Part shown: positions 37,300 through 44,465 of the stretch, piece after piece
How the letters are laid out: every line of letters starts with the position of its first letter
How positions within the stretch are numbered: position 1 is the stretch's first letter
Assembly: GCF_016734805.1 (NCBI RefSeq)
Contig: NZ_JAERQG010000006.1
Coordinates: 34,402 to 98,401 of the forward strand
Length of the DNA stretch: 64,000 nucleotides
Source of the DNA: Marivirga atlantica
Lineage (GTDB): Bacteria > Bacteroidota > Bacteroidia > Cytophagales > Cyclobacteriaceae
Reading direction: 5' to 3'
Notes under the pieces: generated by a model
What the model was told of the DNA's origin: nothing
Database searches by the model: none
The model's input: only the letters and a program-made list of their open reading frames with translations
Position numbers and translations under genes: made by a program

Positions 37300-37616
37300 G
37301 ATGTGATCGTGTTAAAATCCTGAGCAAATTGATGGTCTAAATAATCATCGGAAGTCGGCCAGATCAGCTTCATGAGGATGCGGACAATCCCGTGGAGCAA
37401 AAACAGCCCAATTATGGCAAACAAATAGACCTGAAACACACCCGCATCATAAGTCGCGGCTGTCGGATCTATTTTGCGAAGAAACCAGGCACTGTTGGCC
37501 CAGAGAAAAAGCGCTACGGCTATGGAAGACAGTTCCCGCCATACTTTCATGTAGTTCCACAGCCATTTGATGAGCGGAACCACATTCGTTTTCAACCATT
37601 GTTTGAGTTTTTCCAT
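37221..37616 (-). CDS. Three-helix membrane protein (holin candidate)
   Basis: 131 residues with three membrane helices: about 29-46 (ELSSIAVALFLWANSAWF), 62-84 (VFQVYLFAIIGLFLLHGIV) and 109-130 (TFIFFAFLFAAVLLARII). Basic N-terminus (MEKLKQWLKTNVVPLIKW). Size, topology and the position immediately before, and overlapping, the endolysin gene fit a holin that controls lysis timing. No sequence family is recognised, so the call rests on topology and context. Confidence 0.7.
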   Translation of the reverse strand: MEKLKQWLKTNVVPLIKWLWNYMKVWRELSSIAVALFLWANSAWFLRKIDPTAATYDAGVFQVYLFAIIGLFLLHGIVRILMKLIWPTSDDYLDHQFAQDFNTITSWQKLKLSTFIFFAFLFAAVLLARII

Positions 37617-37618
37617 CG

Positions 37619-38647
37619 TTATACCAGTTTTAAGTTTTGTGAAGGTGCATATACAGTCACCCCGTTTTCGGTGATAATTTGGGCTACACCTTTTTGATCA
37701 TTTGCCAGATAACCAACTACTGTTCTAGCAGGAATGGCCGGGATGATATAATCTCCCTGGCCATTGCGCAGCATAGTCGGCTTTTGCGTGATGACCACAT
37801 CCAGAACCCGGCTGTTTTTCAGGTGGCGTTGTAGGTCATGCATCGTTTCCAGCGCCCCCAATCCGGACAAAGTCCAGGTTCCGGTGGGCGTTTGTTTCAA
37901 ACCTATTCGAGTAAACTCAGCTCTTATCTTTACTTTGGCTGGTTCATTGTTTTTAAAGGCTACACTCAGCAACGCATTGACAGGGCTGGTCACCCGTACG
38001 CCACCCACAATGGCCGTAGCAAAATGGCTTCTGATCGATAAGTAATCACCGGTGTTTTGCATTTGCTTTAAGGCAGCAAGAGCAGTAAATAAGTTCTGGC
38101 TGTTTGCTGCTTTGATTAGCTCCTCAGCAACTGCCTTGCTGTTGAATGAGCCACTTTGAGCAACGGCACTACTGCCTACAATTTTGCTGAAGGTGCTTTC
38201 CGAAACCGAAGCGGAATAACCTGCTGCCCTCAGCGCTTTTTCGGTACCGCTGCCAAAGACGCCATCAGGAGTGCCGTCCGGACGGATGCTGGTGCTGCGG
38301 ATATAGGCTGCTGCCTGACCTCCCAGATTGAGCAAGCCTTGCTGCAACTGTTTCACGAGCTCGCCCCTTGATCCGCTTCTGAGTGGAAAGGAACTGCTGA
38401 CAGTGCTTCTTGGAACAGAACCAGGAAGCGAAGGAATGATGTTGTTGACAATCAAACCCTGTCCCCGATCCATTACCTGGCGGTCTTGCAGGAAATTGTA
38501 CAGCAGATAACCGCCTCCAAGCACTGCCCCGGCCCCAAGTCCGTAGACAATATATTTTTTCCTCAGATCTGCTTTCTGCTTTTCGGCTGGAAGTTGTCTG
38601 CTCGGAGTCCTTGTATTCGTATTTTGCTTGCGTGTTCTAGTTGCCAT
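37619..38647 (-). CDS. Membrane-anchored protein with peptidoglycan-binding domain
   Basis: 342 residues. A very basic N-terminus (1-31, K/R/T-rich), one membrane helix (about 33-51, IVYGLGAGAVLGGGYLLYNF), then a PG_binding_1-type domain (about 87-155, RSGSRGELVKQLQQGL, DGVFGSGTEKALRAAG). The rest is mostly beta with one helical region. The basic tail could contact DNA inside a virion while the other end recognises cell wall, but the topology is inference. Two bases separate it from the holin-like gene. Confidence 0.78.
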   Translation of the reverse strand: MATRTRKQNTNTRTPSRQLPAEKQKADLRKKYIVYGLGAGAVLGGGYLLYNFLQDRQVMDRGQGLIVNNIIPSLPGSVPRSTVSSSFPLRSGSRGELVKQLQQGLLNLGGQAAAYIRSTSIRPDGTPDGVFGSGTEKALRAAGYSASVSESTFSKIVGSSAVAQSGSFNSKAVAEELIKAANSQNLFTALAALKQMQNTGDYLSIRSHFATAIVGGVRVTSPVNALLSVAFKNNEPAKVKIRAEFTRIGLKQTPTGTWTLSGLGALETMHDLQRHLKNSRVLDVVITQKPTMLRNGQGDYIIPAIPARTVVGYLANDQKGVAQIITENGVTVYAPSQNLKLV

Positions 38648-38649
38648 AA

Positions 38650-39072
38650 TCAGGATTTTGCGTTGATCATCTGTAAAGCGGTGGCGAATTCTTCGGAAGA
38701 CAATTCGTCCTGTAAATCGGCTGCCAGATTTCTTCCATACAAGTCTCGGTAAGCCCTTTGCACCTTGTTCATAGTGCTTCCATTGGGAATAGACTCTAAT
38801 ACCGAAAAAACCACCTCCTCATCTGTGCCCCAGCCAAAGTAATTGTCGTTTTCAAAAGCCATTTTCAACTGGGTGGCAAAAGCGGCCGGGTTGCCTTCAG
38901 TCAAAGCCTGCTGCTCCCGAATGCCCTGCTTGAAGTTTTTCACCACAGCCTTGATGCCCCAAAACACGCCAGCCGCAGCACCTACGGCCAGTACTGTTGA
39001 AGTGACTTGGCTGCTGATGCTTATTCTTGGTCGGTTTTGCCATGCTTTATATGCTAAAAGTGGAGCTGCCAT
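38650..39072 (-). CDS. Membrane protein with annexin-like repeat
   Basis: 140 residues. One membrane helix (about 24-43, TSTVLAVGAAAGVFWGIKAV), then a 74-residue domain (about 64-137) that follows the annexin repeat closely: AFATQLKMAFE, GWGTDEEVVFSVLE (GTDE at 82-85), MNKVQRAYRDLYGRNLAADLQDELSSEEF. Eukaryotic annexins bind phospholipid through calcium at the GxGTDE loop; here the first glycine and GTDE are present. A single repeat fused to a membrane anchor suggests membrane contact or curvature in a virion. Function not shown. Confidence 0.78.
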   Translation of the reverse strand: MAAPLLAYKAWQNRPRISISSQVTSTVLAVGAAAGVFWGIKAVVKNFKQGIREQQALTEGNPAAFATQLKMAFENDNYFGWGTDEEVVFSVLESIPNGSTMNKVQRAYRDLYGRNLAADLQDELSSEEFATALQMINAKS

Positions 39073-39075
39073 AAT

Positions 39076-39261
39076 TTATTTTATACCGAGTTTCATCTTG
39101 ACCACATTGCGTACAAATGCATCCGACTTAAATATTTTCTCCATTTTGATGATGCCATCAGCTTTAAAACTGGAGACCATCGTTTCAAAGGCCTTCTTCA
39201 CCTGATTGGCTTCCACCTGGTTTTTAGCCTTCAGTTTGATATTGAGGTTAAATTCTTCCAT
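39076..39261 (-). CDS. Small hypothetical protein
   Basis: 61 residues (MEEFNLNIKLKAKNQVEANQ..), beta strand then a helix, Lys-rich and soluble. Its start codon shares one base with the stop region of the coiled-coil gene upstream, and the next gene follows after 3 bp. No family recognised; the conserved packing in the operon argues that it is real. Confidence 0.6.
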   Translation of the reverse strand: MEEFNLNIKLKAKNQVEANQVKKAFETMVSSFKADGIIKMEKIFKSDAFVRNVVKMKLGIK

Positions 39262-40145
39262 TAGCTTATACTGTTTGCTTCCGATTCTTCTGTGTGCTTT
39301 TGCTTTGAATTTCTGATCTTGCCCATCTGGTTGAGGTAATAGATGACTTTGCTGATCATCGTTTCGTCTTGCTTCACCTGCTCCCCGAGCTGGGTGACCA
39401 TTTGCACGAGCTGCTCAAACTGCTCATCGTCAAATAGCTCGCGAAAATATTCAGCTATATTGAGCAGGTTTTGCTGCTCTGCTGACAGGCTTGCTGCCGG
39501 AAGCAATTGCTTCACATCCTCACCACTCAGGCTTCCCAGCGTAGTAGCAAGTCCCTGCATTTCTTTGGGATATTTACTGGCCAGTCCGTTGATAGCCCCC
39601 GGCAGCAGCACTTTTCCCAATTCCACTAGCCCAAGTTTTTTGACGAGCTCCTGAATCTCACCGGACTTTTCCTCAATAGCTTCCTCGGATTTCTCCAGCT
39701 CCTTTTCCAGTTTTTCAATATCCTTCTGAAGTCTTGTATTCTCCTTTTTTAAGGATTCAAAATCCCGTTTGAGCAGCTCATCCCTGAGCATTCCTTCCAC
39801 CTGGTTGTGAATCCCACTAAGAGACTCCTCCTTGCTTCTGGAAATCTCTTCCAGCTTATGCCTGAGCTGCTCATTTTCTAAGGATAGCTTTTGTAAGGCA
39901 AGCTTATCCTCCAGAGATTCAGAAGTGGGTTTGACCAACAGTTGGGCTGGCTTTTCCTCGCCTGAATAATCCTTGTCGTTATTCAAGTCAGAAGAATTTC
40001 GCAAGACCTGAAGATGTTTCTGCGCTCCGTTGAGTTTGTACTTTACATAAGCACTTTCGTTCTCCAGTCCCAATGTCTCCATCTCTTCGTACTGCTCATC
40101 GGTCAATCTTACTGACCCCGGTTTTCTGATCCTGTCTGCTTCCAT
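39261..40145 (-). CDS. Long coiled-coil protein
   Basis: 294 residues from the ATG at 40145; a GTG at 40154 would overlap the previous gene. N-terminus MEADRIRKPGSVRLTDEQYEEME resembles the short DNA-binding or plug motifs of mobile-element proteins. About 75-175 is a strong coiled coil (SLENEQLRHKLEEIS, KKENTRLQKDIEKLEKELEKSEE), followed by a helical C-terminal region. Soluble, with no membrane segment. A scaffold or tape-like assembly role is possible. Function not recognised. Confidence 0.75.
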   Translation of the reverse strand: MEADRIRKPGSVRLTDEQYEEMETLGLENESAYVKYKLNGAQKHLQVLRNSSDLNNDKDYSGEEKPAQLLVKPTSESLEDKLALQKLSLENEQLRHKLEEISRSKEESLSGIHNQVEGMLRDELLKRDFESLKKENTRLQKDIEKLEKELEKSEEAIEEKSGEIQELVKKLGLVELGKVLLPGAINGLASKYPKEMQGLATTLGSLSGEDVKQLLPAASLSAEQQNLLNIAEYFRELFDDEQFEQLVQMVTQLGEQVKQDETMISKVIYYLNQMGKIRNSKQKHTEESEANSIS

Positions 40146-40146
40146 C

Positions 40147-40458
40147 TCAATCACTTAATATCACCTGAATAAATTTCACCTTTCCGGGTTCAGTTGACTG
40201 GTTTCTGATCTCAATCCTATCCGCATGCTCATGGATGTTTTCCGAAAGCTTGGGATTATTGTAATCATACTCCCCGAAATCCGAGCTGATGCTGATTCCT
40301 GATTCCGCTTCCAGCAAAATCCAAAGTTCATTGTAAGCAGCCAGCTGGATCTCCTGCTTTGGCTCCAGATTTAAATCCTGGAATACCAGCCTGTAGCTTT
40401 GAAAACCTCTTTCCTGCGCACGCTGTGGAATGTATCGTATGGCCAGTTCTTCAGTCAT
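40147..40458 (-). CDS. Small beta-rich protein (capsid/spike candidate)
   Basis: 103 residues of alternating strands: RYIPQRAQERGFQSYRLVF, EIQLAAYNELWILLEA, and C-terminal DRIEIRNQSTEPGKVKFIQVIL. The amphipathic-strand pattern and the conserved closing strand fit a small jelly-roll or immunoglobulin-like virion protein. Overlaps the upstream gene by 8 bases. One of four or five consecutive beta-rich genes; fold assignment is by eye only. Confidence 0.65.
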   Translation of the reverse strand: MTEELAIRYIPQRAQERGFQSYRLVFQDLNLEPKQEIQLAAYNELWILLEAESGISISSDFGEYDYNNPKLSENIHEHADRIEIRNQSTEPGKVKFIQVILSD

Positions 40459-40786
40459 TCTTCAATAGTTCGGGTTTTTCTTCAATCATCAGCCAAAGCT
40501 TTACTTTGTACGGTCCGGTGGCATACCCGCTATCTTTGAATGAGCCGGTCAAGTAATCACCATTGATTTCAATATCCAATGGGTGAATGGGCAAGTTTGG
40601 GATTGGTTCGTTAAGCTCAATCTCATTGAAGTTGCAGTTCGTATCAAAATTGAATAGGTAGCGGTCCTGTTTGAGCCGGTCATGATCACGGAAAACAGAA
40701 GTGCTTTCTGCTACCTCTGTTTTCAAGGCAATGCCCTCTTTGCTAAATATAGATAGTTCTCCTAATATCATCTGCTCAGTAGTCAT
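40451..40786 (-). CDS. Small beta-rich structural-type protein
   Basis: 111 residues starting MTTEQMILGELSIFSKEG. I choose the ATG at 40786, which overlaps the upstream stop as TATGACTACTGA; the longer frame from 40837 is a shadow of the acidic tail next door. Strands such as FNFDTNCNFNEIELNEPIPN and PYKVKLWLMIEE suggest a beta sandwich. No family recognised; context suggests a minor virion protein. Confidence 0.65.
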   Translation of the reverse strand: MTTEQMILGELSIFSKEGIALKTEVAESTSVFRDHDRLKQDRYLFNFDTNCNFNEIELNEPIPNLPIHPLDIEINGDYLTGSFKDSGYATGPYKVKLWLMIEEKPELLKND

Positions 40787-41357
40787 ATTCGTCATCATCT
40801 TCGTCATCGTCCTCATTGCCACCCTCATCATCTTCACCTGAAGTAGGACTGACGATCAGTTCCACTATGCCTAATCCGGCATATTTACTTTCCCAGACCC
40901 GGTAATCTTCTTTGAAGTCGGTCCAGAAATCCCTGATTTCAACCACTACCGCATCCTTGAATTTATCTTCCTCTCCATTCAGCTTTAGTTCCGGCATTTC
41001 CAGCCTCTTTGGCTGGGCGTAATACAATTTTTCGCCTTGCTTTACTTCAATCCGATAAACCACCGGCTGGCTTCCTATCAGATCATCATTTAGTCTACAC
41101 ACCAATGCCTGGTTGATGGCCATATCGGAAGTGCTGCCTACATACACCCGGTTGTGGTGCATTTTATGATCGGGAGCATCATGGGTTATCACGATGCCCA
41201 CAACCTTCCTTGTGCCATGGGGCACCTTTTCTTTGAAGGTTTGATACTGGCCATTTTGAATAATTGATATTTCCACCGGGACAAACCGCCTTTTGATCAG
41301 CAGCTTTTCCGATCCTTCACCCTCAAGTTTTGACGCTATGCTTACTTTCCGAATCAT
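40776..41357 (-). CDS. Beta-rich protein with acidic C-terminal tail (minor capsid candidate)
   Basis: 193 residues. Beta-rich body (VEISIIQNGQYQTFKEKVP, GTRKVVGIVITHDA, VVYRIEVKQGEKLYYA, GLGIVELIVS) followed by a tail of nearly pure Asp/Glu (about 173-193, EDDEGGNEDDDEDDDEYDY). Such tails can bind basic partners or mimic DNA, and may pair with the basic N-termini of other element proteins. ATGA overlap with the upstream gene and an 11-base overlap with the downstream start. Fold and virion role are inferred. Confidence 0.68.
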   Translation of the reverse strand: MIRKVSIASKLEGEGSEKLLIKRRFVPVEISIIQNGQYQTFKEKVPHGTRKVVGIVITHDAPDHKMHHNRVYVGSTSDMAINQALVCRLNDDLIGSQPVVYRIEVKQGEKLYYAQPKRLEMPELKLNGEEDKFKDAVVVEIRDFWTDFKEDYRVWESKYAGLGIVELIVSPTSGEDDEGGNEDDDEDDDEYDY

Positions 41358-41746
41358 ATCTCTTCTTCTAATAAAAGCACCACCGACACCTGGTAGCCGT
41401 TACCCAGCACCGCCCGCTCATGGTCTTTATCTTCATAGCGGACTTTTACTGACAGATCCCCAGGTTGCACTTCTCCCAGATCAAAGAACCGCTCCCGTGG
41501 TGCCACGCTGATGCTGGAGATTAGTATCTTGCTGTCAAAACCTTCCGGGAAAAGCTCATCGCCTCCAATCTCAATGCGCTGACTTCCCCTGTAGTACAGT
41601 TTATTGGGAAAGTCGGAAGTGAGTTGAAGCCCCTTCACAAAAGCAGTCTTCTTGGGTAGTTCCCATTTGACAGGTGTATAAAGCTTATTGGCTTCATTCA
41701 CCTGGAAGCTGAAGGTTTTACGGATTTCCCGGGTTTGCTTTTCCAT
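41354..41746 (-). CDS. Beta-rich protein (minor capsid candidate)
   Basis: 130 residues with a clear strand series: FSFQVNEANKLYTPVKWEL, FVKGLQLTSDFPNKLYYRGSQ, ELFPEGFDSKILISSISVAP, GDLSVKVRYED and GYQVSVVLLLEEE. The loop ELFPEGFDSK and the closing strands look like a jelly-roll type structural protein. It sits directly after the candidate major capsid gene (11-bp gap) and overlaps the next by 4 bases. No enzyme motif or membrane segment. Confidence 0.68.
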   Translation of the reverse strand: MEKQTREIRKTFSFQVNEANKLYTPVKWELPKKTAFVKGLQLTSDFPNKLYYRGSQRIEIGGDELFPEGFDSKILISSISVAPRERFFDLGEVQPGDLSVKVRYEDKDHERAVLGNGYQVSVVLLLEEEI

Positions 41747-41757
41747 CGGTTTGCAGA

Positions 41758-42384
41758 TTAAGCAGGCACAGTTGAGGTTCCGGCCAGCACTACTTTGATC
41801 AGGGTTTTGTCCGGGGCATCATCGCCTAGCTCAAGCGTGAACTCAAACTCTTCATCATCCCTGATAAATCTTGGGTTCTCCAGGTAATAGGTACCAAGGT
41901 TCATTTGCAGGTTGTTATCGGTGACAAAATCCTGCATAGGCCGCTCATCAATGATAATCTTCTTGTTGGCCATAAAAGTGAACACTCCGTTTTGCAAACC
42001 TGCCACCGCTTTGATAGAATCAAAATTGGTGGACTTGATCAACTGCTTCCAGGCCGTATCGGATTGTGGGATTTCCCCTTCGAATACTTTAGCCAAAAGG
42101 ATGATGCGGTTGCAGAGGAACAACCTATCTTTTGGTAGTTTGGATTGGGTCACATTGGTTACCCCAATTTCTTTGGCATCCTGGGTTTCAAACATGTGGA
42201 TGGTGGCCTTATCTCCTCCATACTTGATGGAGTAATAGGCACTGTCAGACAGTTGCAAACGCCCTTCTTTAATTCCCTCGGCTACTTTCACCATAGCAGG
42301 ATCATGTTTCTTGCCTTGCTCCCTGAGCGAGAGGTGGGCATTGACGATTTCCAGAAATTGTTCTCTTGAATTTTTACGTATCAT
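41758..42384 (-). CDS. Candidate major capsid protein (single jelly-roll type)
   Basis: 208 residues. Helical N-terminus (1-45) followed by about eight strands: YYSIKYGGDKATIHMFET, RLFLCNRIILLAKVF, GVFTFMANKKIIIDERPM, NLGTYYLENPRFIRDDEEFEFTLEL and KTLIKVVLAGTSTVP. This is the layout I expect of a coat protein in Bacteroidota element clusters, and the length suits a single rather than a double jelly roll (double ones usually exceed 250). No membrane segment or catalytic motif. Its own 44-bp leader gap upstream, wider than its neighbours', may allow separate expression. Capsid role is inferred from fold pattern and context. Confidence 0.62.
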   Translation of the reverse strand: MIRKNSREQFLEIVNAHLSLREQGKKHDPAMVKVAEGIKEGRLQLSDSAYYSIKYGGDKATIHMFETQDAKEIGVTNVTQSKLPKDRLFLCNRIILLAKVFEGEIPQSDTAWKQLIKSTNFDSIKAVAGLQNGVFTFMANKKIIIDERPMQDFVTDNNLQMNLGTYYLENPRFIRDDEEFEFTLELGDDAPDKTLIKVVLAGTSTVPA

Positions 42385-42428
42385 TTGATTTAGATTTTAG
42401 ATATGAGATTTAAGATTTAAGAATTCAC
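42385..42428. repeat. AT-rich GATTTA/AGATTTAAGA repeat gap
   Basis: 44-bp gap with tandem-like words GATTTAGATTTTAGATATGAG and GATTTAAGATTTAAGAATTC (each under 20 bases when aligned), similar to gaps between the ABC permease genes at 2.4, 4.9 and 7.5 kb. It is the widest gap within the structural operon except those at its ends. Confidence 0.45.
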
Positions 42429-43019
42429 TTATGCCACCGCATTGAGTTCTAATGCATCGGTGCCTTCCAGTTCTACAATGTCCGGGTTGCCTAAAGCTCC
42501 CAGGTCACCGACCTGGCTTCCCTCAAATCCGGTTTGTTCAATCAGGTTATCGGCATTGCCATTTTCCAGTTGGCGGATGATTTCGTCTACTTCCGAGGTA
42601 TCAAAATTGCCAATATCACCCATGTAGCCGTTGACCATGAGTACTTCACTGTCCTCCATACCATTGAGGCCGAGCTTTTCGCTCAGTGAGGGGGACAATT
42701 TGTCCAGGTACACTTTTTTGCCCAGGGCTTTAAGGGAAGACAATGCCCGGTTTTTGGCATTGCCAATTTCATCTTGAAAGCCATCCAGGCCGGATACTTT
42801 CTCTTCATTGCGCTGGGCAAAGCCATTGGAGGCCACCATGCCTACACCTGCTGAGGTGAGCCAATCATACTGGTACCATGCCCCACCAAAGATGGTGGCT
42901 GCCCCGATCCAAAGGGAATGCCTGCCTACGGCCGATCCGGCTACCATGCCAACCAGTCCTGAGCCCAGGTTCTTGCCTGTTTCAATTAGGCTGTCCTTTA
43001 TTGCTGCCTTTTTTTCCAT
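42429..43019 (-). CDS. Virion-membrane-type protein with two helices
   Basis: 196 residues. Glycine-rich membrane segments at about 18-34 (LGSGLVGMVAGSAVG) and 36-60 (LWIGAATIFGGAWYQYDWLTSAG) near the N-terminus, then an acidic helical/irregular C-terminal region (GDIGNFDTSEVDEIIRQLENG). Glycine-rich paired helices are usual in proteins of viral internal membranes. No family recognised; position next to the candidate capsid gene supports a structural role. Confidence 0.7.
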   Translation of the reverse strand: MEKKAAIKDSLIETGKNLGSGLVGMVAGSAVGRHSLWIGAATIFGGAWYQYDWLTSAGVGMVASNGFAQRNEEKVSGLDGFQDEIGNAKNRALSSLKALGKKVYLDKLSPSLSEKLGLNGMEDSEVLMVNGYMGDIGNFDTSEVDEIIRQLENGNADNLIEQTGFEGSQVGDLGALGNPDIVELEGTDALELNAVA

Positions 43020-43049
43020 TGTTCTTGATTTTAAGTACTTTATTTAGTT

Positions 43050-44459
43050 TTAGAGAAGCACAGTAGGTACCAGCTTCTTAGATTTCTTGTTTGTTTTGGG
43101 TTTGGACGACTTGGTTTTACTCGAGCCTTTAAACCTTCCTTTAATATCTCTTGGAATTCCATCTACCGATTTAGCTTTGCCTTTCTTTTTGGATTGCTTC
43201 ACCACATAATAGATACCTCCTCCGGCTACCAGCACACCTGCACCGATCAGTAAAGGCGTTTTGTTCTTCTGAAAGAACCCCTGCTTTTCTTCCGGCTGAT
43301 TTGTGTTATCTATCAGGGTATTCGGAGCTTTTCTTACCAATGCGGTGTTGGCTGGAACCAATGATTGAGTTTTGACTGCTGGTGAAACAGATGCGGTTAC
43401 CGTTGGCCTTCGTACCAGAGATGTAGTCTGGGGGCTAAACCTCACAAGTGGCTTGGGAATTGGCTGAGGTAGCTGTATCGGGGCTGCTCCACCACTCGGG
43501 CGGTTAGGAGTCGGCACAAAGGATTTGGCAGTAGATACTAGGTTCTTTACATCGCTTTGGGTCTTTTTGGCTTTGTCAAATACCCCGGTGATCTTACTAA
43601 GCAAAGCAGAAATAGAGGCCACCGCCCCGGAAGCTGCTGCAACGGCAGTGCCGGTCACTACCACTCCTAAGCCTTCCACCTCTATGCCGTCATCCAGTAG
43701 CTGCTCTACCTCATCGGCATCAGCTTCCACAATCATTTTTTCAAAGGGATCCACGTAATCATCGGTTGCCGATAATGGACTACCTAACGCAAAGCCGCTC
43801 AAGGGCACAGCTTTATCGCTATTGCCTTTTCCTGTGAGGATGGCCTTCTTGAGGTTTTCTTTTTTGCCACCGGCCAGTTCATAGATTTTATCGGCTTTGC
43901 TGATGGCTTCTTTCAACTTCGCAAAACCGCTCATGCTCATTCCACGCTTCTGAGCCTCCGCATCGCTGAGGTAACCGAAACGCAGGCGTTCGGCCACTTT
44001 CATCAGGTTGACCTTCATGGCTAATAAAAAGCCGTTCCTCAATAATATGGTAGCTGGGTTCAGGTAGCGGTTGACCGTTTTTACCACGGGGGTGATGACT
44101 TTCTTAGCTGTGAACTTGGCCGCATTGGACACGCCTTTTGCCACCGGTTTGATGACTTTCTTTCCGACAAACTTGGCAGCATTTTTCAGTCCTTTGCCAA
44201 TCTTCTTAAAGAAGCCCAGCTCTCCTAAACCATCAATAACATACAAGTTTTCCTCCGCATCGGCATACATGATTACATTGCCGTTTTCATCCTGTATCTC
44301 ATAAGCGATATCGGGGCTTTGTACATAACCAAGGGCTTCCAGTGCCGCTATTTGCTGGCCTGACATTTCGCCCTCCTCCAGCGTCTCAAAATCTATATCC
44401 TGGATGTCCACATTGTCCAATCCAGAAGCGGTAAAACCGTCAAGTCTGTGCAATTCCAT
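43050..44459 (-). CDS. Large structural-type protein with amphipathic repeats and a membrane helix
   Basis: 469 residues. N-terminal acidic beta region (1-80), then duplicated amphipathic helices FFKKIGKGLKNAAKFVGKKV and NAAKFTAKKVITPVVKTV (about 84-130), a segment LNPATILLRNGFLLAMKVNL (about 135-155), a Pro/Ser-rich linker (about 315-390), one membrane helix (about 402-422, LLIGAGVLVAGGGIYYVV) and a very basic tail of about 47 residues rich in K and S. The basic tail after a membrane helix is well suited to hold DNA against the inner face of a virion membrane. The family is familiar to me from Bacteroidota mobile clusters but without a known function. Confidence 0.72.
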   Translation of the reverse strand: MELHRLDGFTASGLDNVDIQDIDFETLEEGEMSGQQIAALEALGYVQSPDIAYEIQDENGNVIMYADAEENLYVIDGLGELGFFKKIGKGLKNAAKFVGKKVIKPVAKGVSNAAKFTAKKVITPVVKTVNRYLNPATILLRNGFLLAMKVNLMKVAERLRFGYLSDAEAQKRGMSMSGFAKLKEAISKADKIYELAGGKKENLKKAILTGKGNSDKAVPLSGFALGSPLSATDDYVDPFEKMIVEADADEVEQLLDDGIEVEGLGVVVTGTAVAAASGAVASISALLSKITGVFDKAKKTQSDVKNLVSTAKSFVPTPNRPSGGAAPIQLPQPIPKPLVRFSPQTTSLVRRPTVTASVSPAVKTQSLVPANTALVRKAPNTLIDNTNQPEEKQGFFQKNKTPLLIGAGVLVAGGGIYYVVKQSKKKGKAKSVDGIPRDIKGRFKGSSKTKSSKPKTNKKSKKLVPTVLL

Positions 44460-44465
44460 AATTCA

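Noticed and set aside
40787..40837. Longer start of the 40451 gene with a Met/Thr-rich leader
   Set aside because: Those codons are the reverse-frame reading of the neighbouring Asp/Glu repeat; the ATG at 40786 overlaps the upstream stop as expected.
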